Assembly (NCBI GenBank): GCA_017858295.1
Contig: JAFMBU010000081.1
Coordinates: forward strand, 1 to 7,315
DNA: 7,315 bases
Source: Porticoccaceae bacterium
GTDB taxonomy: Bacteria; Pseudomonadota; Gammaproteobacteria; Pseudomonadales; Porticoccaceae
Reading direction: 5' to 3'
Every line of letters begins with the position of its first letter. Positions within the stretch are counted from its first letter, which is position 1. Below, piece after piece: positions 6,275 to 7,315 of the stretch. A program made the translations under genes and the position numbers. The notes below the pieces were generated by a model. The model was not told the origin of the DNA, made no database searches, and worked only from the letters and a program-made list of their open reading frames with translations.

Positions 6275-7172
6275 TGTCAGCTTTGGCTTCAGCTCTATCT
6301 AGACGACTGCCCCAACCGAGTTTTGAGCGACAGATGCTGTAGAAGTTGTGATCTTTCGGGTGAATCAAAATCACGCCATCGCGGTGCTTGCGAATGCTGA
6401 TGATATCTCCGGGCTCGCTGAGATAATCATTGTGACCATCACAGGTAATCAGCGGGTGTAGCTCATTGCGGGAGCTGACGCGAATTTCAATCTGTGAATT
6501 GCCGTGGAGTGCGATGGGGCGACTGCTCAATGTATGAGGATTGAGCGGAACCACAACCATAGCATCCAGCTCTGGACAGAGTAACGGGCCACCTGCAGAT
6601 AGAGCATAGGCAGTTGAGCCTGTGGGGGTGGCAACAATCAATCCGTCTGAGCGTTGGCTGTAGACAAACTCGCCATCCACATAGAGTTCAAAGGCCATCA
6701 TGCGAACCGACTGACCTGGGTGTAGGACTATATCGTTGACCGCCAGCCCTTCTGCAATCAAATTGCCATCCCGAGTAATCGAGGTTTCAAGAATAAAGCG
6801 ATCGGTTTGTTTGTAATCTCCGGATAGCACTGGCAGCACACGCTCAGCGATTTCATCTGGAGAAATGTCCGTTAGAAAGCCCAGGCGACCACGGTTGATG
6901 CCGAGCAATGGAATTTTACTCGCCGCCATACTGCGACTGGCACTGAGCATACTGCCGTCGCCCCCGACCACTATGCCCAAATCAACGGCCCCGGGAAATT
7001 GGTCTAACGGCAAAATTTTATCCACGGGCCAGTCGACCAGTTTGGCTGCGCGCTCTTCGTAGACAACCTCGCGGCCCTGACTTAACAGAAAGGCTTCGAG
7101 CTTGTTTAGGGAGTCCCGCACCTCAGGCACATCGAGACTTGCGAGCAAACCTATGCGTTGAAAATGTGGCAT
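6264..7172 (-). CDS. nadK: NAD kinase (ATP-dependent, NadK/PpnK)
   Basis: A 302-residue cytoplasmic enzyme of usual length that phosphorylates NAD+ to NADP+, the only de novo source of NADP in most bacteria. It begins with the Rossmann-like segment FQRIGLLASLD. The diagnostic GGDG motif is at 70-73 in IVVGGDGSML, followed by LGINRGRLGFLTD (90-102). The second conserved block is VNDIVLHPG (145-153), with Asn146-Asp147 where most family members have Asn-Glu. The glycine-rich SDGLIVATPTGSTAYALSAGGP region starts at 175, then NPHTLSSRPI (211-220) and CDGH (244-247). The frame is open to an ATG at 7271, but I chose the ATG at 7172: it matches the family N-terminus, and a TATAAT promoter element lies inside the longer version. 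A weak GGA sits about 11 nt upstream. It is first in the probable operon and overlaps the rhomboid gene by 11 bp. Confidence 0.96.
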   Translation of the reverse strand: MPHFQRIGLLASLDVPEVRDSLNKLEAFLLSQGREVVYEERAAKLVDWPVDKILPLDQFPGAVDLGIVVGGDGSMLSASRSMAASKIPLLGINRGRLGFLTDISPDEIAERVLPVLSGDYKQTDRFILETSITRDGNLIAEGLAVNDIVLHPGQSVRMMAFELYVDGEFVYSQRSDGLIVATPTGSTAYALSAGGPLLCPELDAMVVVPLNPHTLSSRPIALHGNSQIEIRVSSRNELHPLITCDGHNDYLSEPGDIISIRKHRDGVILIHPKDHNFYSICRSKLGWGSRLDRAEAKADNDS

Positions 7173-7202
7173 ATTATTAGATATCCAAAAACTGGTTCGG
7201 CG

Positions 7203-7208
7203 ATTATA
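7203..7208 (-). promoter_or_regulatory. Probable nadK operon promoter, -10 element
   Basis: On the minus strand this reads TATAAT, a perfect -10 hexamer, about 30 bp before the nadK ATG at 7172, predicting a transcript start near 7196 and a leader of about 24 nt. The -35 is unconvincing (AGTGAA or GAGTGA at 16-17 bp). It is the likely start of the nadK-rhomboid-yeaC-DUF2797-pepN transcript, since no other good promoter is visible in the tight gaps that follow. Confidence 0.55.
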
Positions 7209-7250
7209 CAGAGTAGCGCAGTAATTCACTCTTTTTAAGACACAATAAGC

Positions 7251-7269
7251 GACAGTGCTGCGCACTGTC
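7251..7269. repeat. Perfect inverted repeat upstream of the nadK promoter
   Basis: GACAGTGC-TGC-GCACTGTC, 8-bp arms with a 3-nt loop. No T-tract follows directly on either strand, so it is a poor intrinsic terminator as it stands. It lies about 43 bp upstream of the nadK -10, so it is not in the predicted nadK transcript. It could be an operator, the end of a gene beyond the right edge, or part of the repeat unit at 7266-7294. Confidence 0.6.
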
Positions 7270-7294
7270 ATCCTGAGCGCAGCCGAAGGATCTC
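7266..7294. repeat. Candidate dispersed intergenic repeat
   Basis: A 29-bp stretch with outer arms ATCCT (7270-7274) and AGGAT (7287-7291) and an inner GC/GC pairing. Its core, ATCCTGAGCGCAGCCGAAGG, resembles a short dyad motif that recurs between genes in many unrelated bacterial genomes; that is recollection, not a search. It abuts the perfect inverted repeat at 7251-7269 and is close to the right edge. Only one copy is present here, so repetition in this genome cannot be shown. Confidence 0.4.
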
Positions 7295-7315
7295 ATAGGC
7301 TGGCACCTTACCCTG

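Noticed and set aside
7173..7271. Extra 33 codons that would extend NAD kinase to an ATG at 7271
   Set aside because: The extension has no resemblance to NadK N-termini, contains the perfect TATAAT element on the same strand, and starts inside an inverted repeat. The ATG at 7172 matches the family start.
1..7315. Mobile element, defence island, CRISPR array or tRNA/rRNA gene
   Set aside because: All long reading frames belong to housekeeping or conserved families. I saw no spaced direct repeats of CRISPR type, no transposase or integrase, and no cloverleaf pattern.

Overview
The window looks like ordinary chromosomal DNA of a gammaproteobacterium, probably a marine, Pseudomonadales/Cellvibrionales-like lineage of moderate GC. 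This rests on protein character and gene order: a LysR-type regulator divergent from leuC, and the run nadK - rhomboid protease - yeaC - DUF2797 - pepN, an order I recall from Pseudomonas. I see no transposase, phage gene, CRISPR array, tRNA or rRNA, and base composition does not jump along the window. Coding density is high; the longest gene-free stretch is about 270 bp.

Left part (1-1570): the first 191 codons of leuC (minus strand, cut by the window edge) face away from a complete LysR-type regulator gene (plus strand). The 126 bp between them hold three back-to-back palindromes. Two are 15-bp T-N11-A LysR boxes centred 31 bp apart, and they fall near -64 and -33 of a probable leuC promoter that has a good -10 but a poor -35. 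This is the classical layout of an activator-dependent LysR-controlled promoter, so the regulator probably controls leucine biosynthesis.

Middle (1571-1839): a 269-bp gap between convergent lysR and pepN. It contains a strong intrinsic terminator that works on the minus strand, plus three further inverted repeats between that terminator and the pepN stop. Together they make a roughly 180-nt structured RNA ending in a U-tract, a candidate pepN 3'-UTR or small RNA.

Right part (1840-7315): a minus-strand run, read right to left, of nadK (NAD kinase), a compact rhomboid serine protease, yeaC (DUF1315), a DUF2797 protein and pepN (aminopeptidase N). Gaps are -11, 3, 13 and 75 bp, so one operon is likely, starting at a TATAAT promoter just upstream of nadK and ending at the terminator near 1621. 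Members act in NADP synthesis, membrane proteolysis and peptide degradation; YeaC and the DUF2797 protein have no known role. The right edge holds a perfect 8-bp inverted repeat beside a dyad that resembles a dispersed intergenic repeat.

No clearly new multi-gene system is visible. The observations most worth checking are the DUF2797 protein (a cysteine-rich metal-binding region followed by what looks like a diverged GIY-YIG-type domain), the structured RNA after pepN, and the two-box leuC control region.
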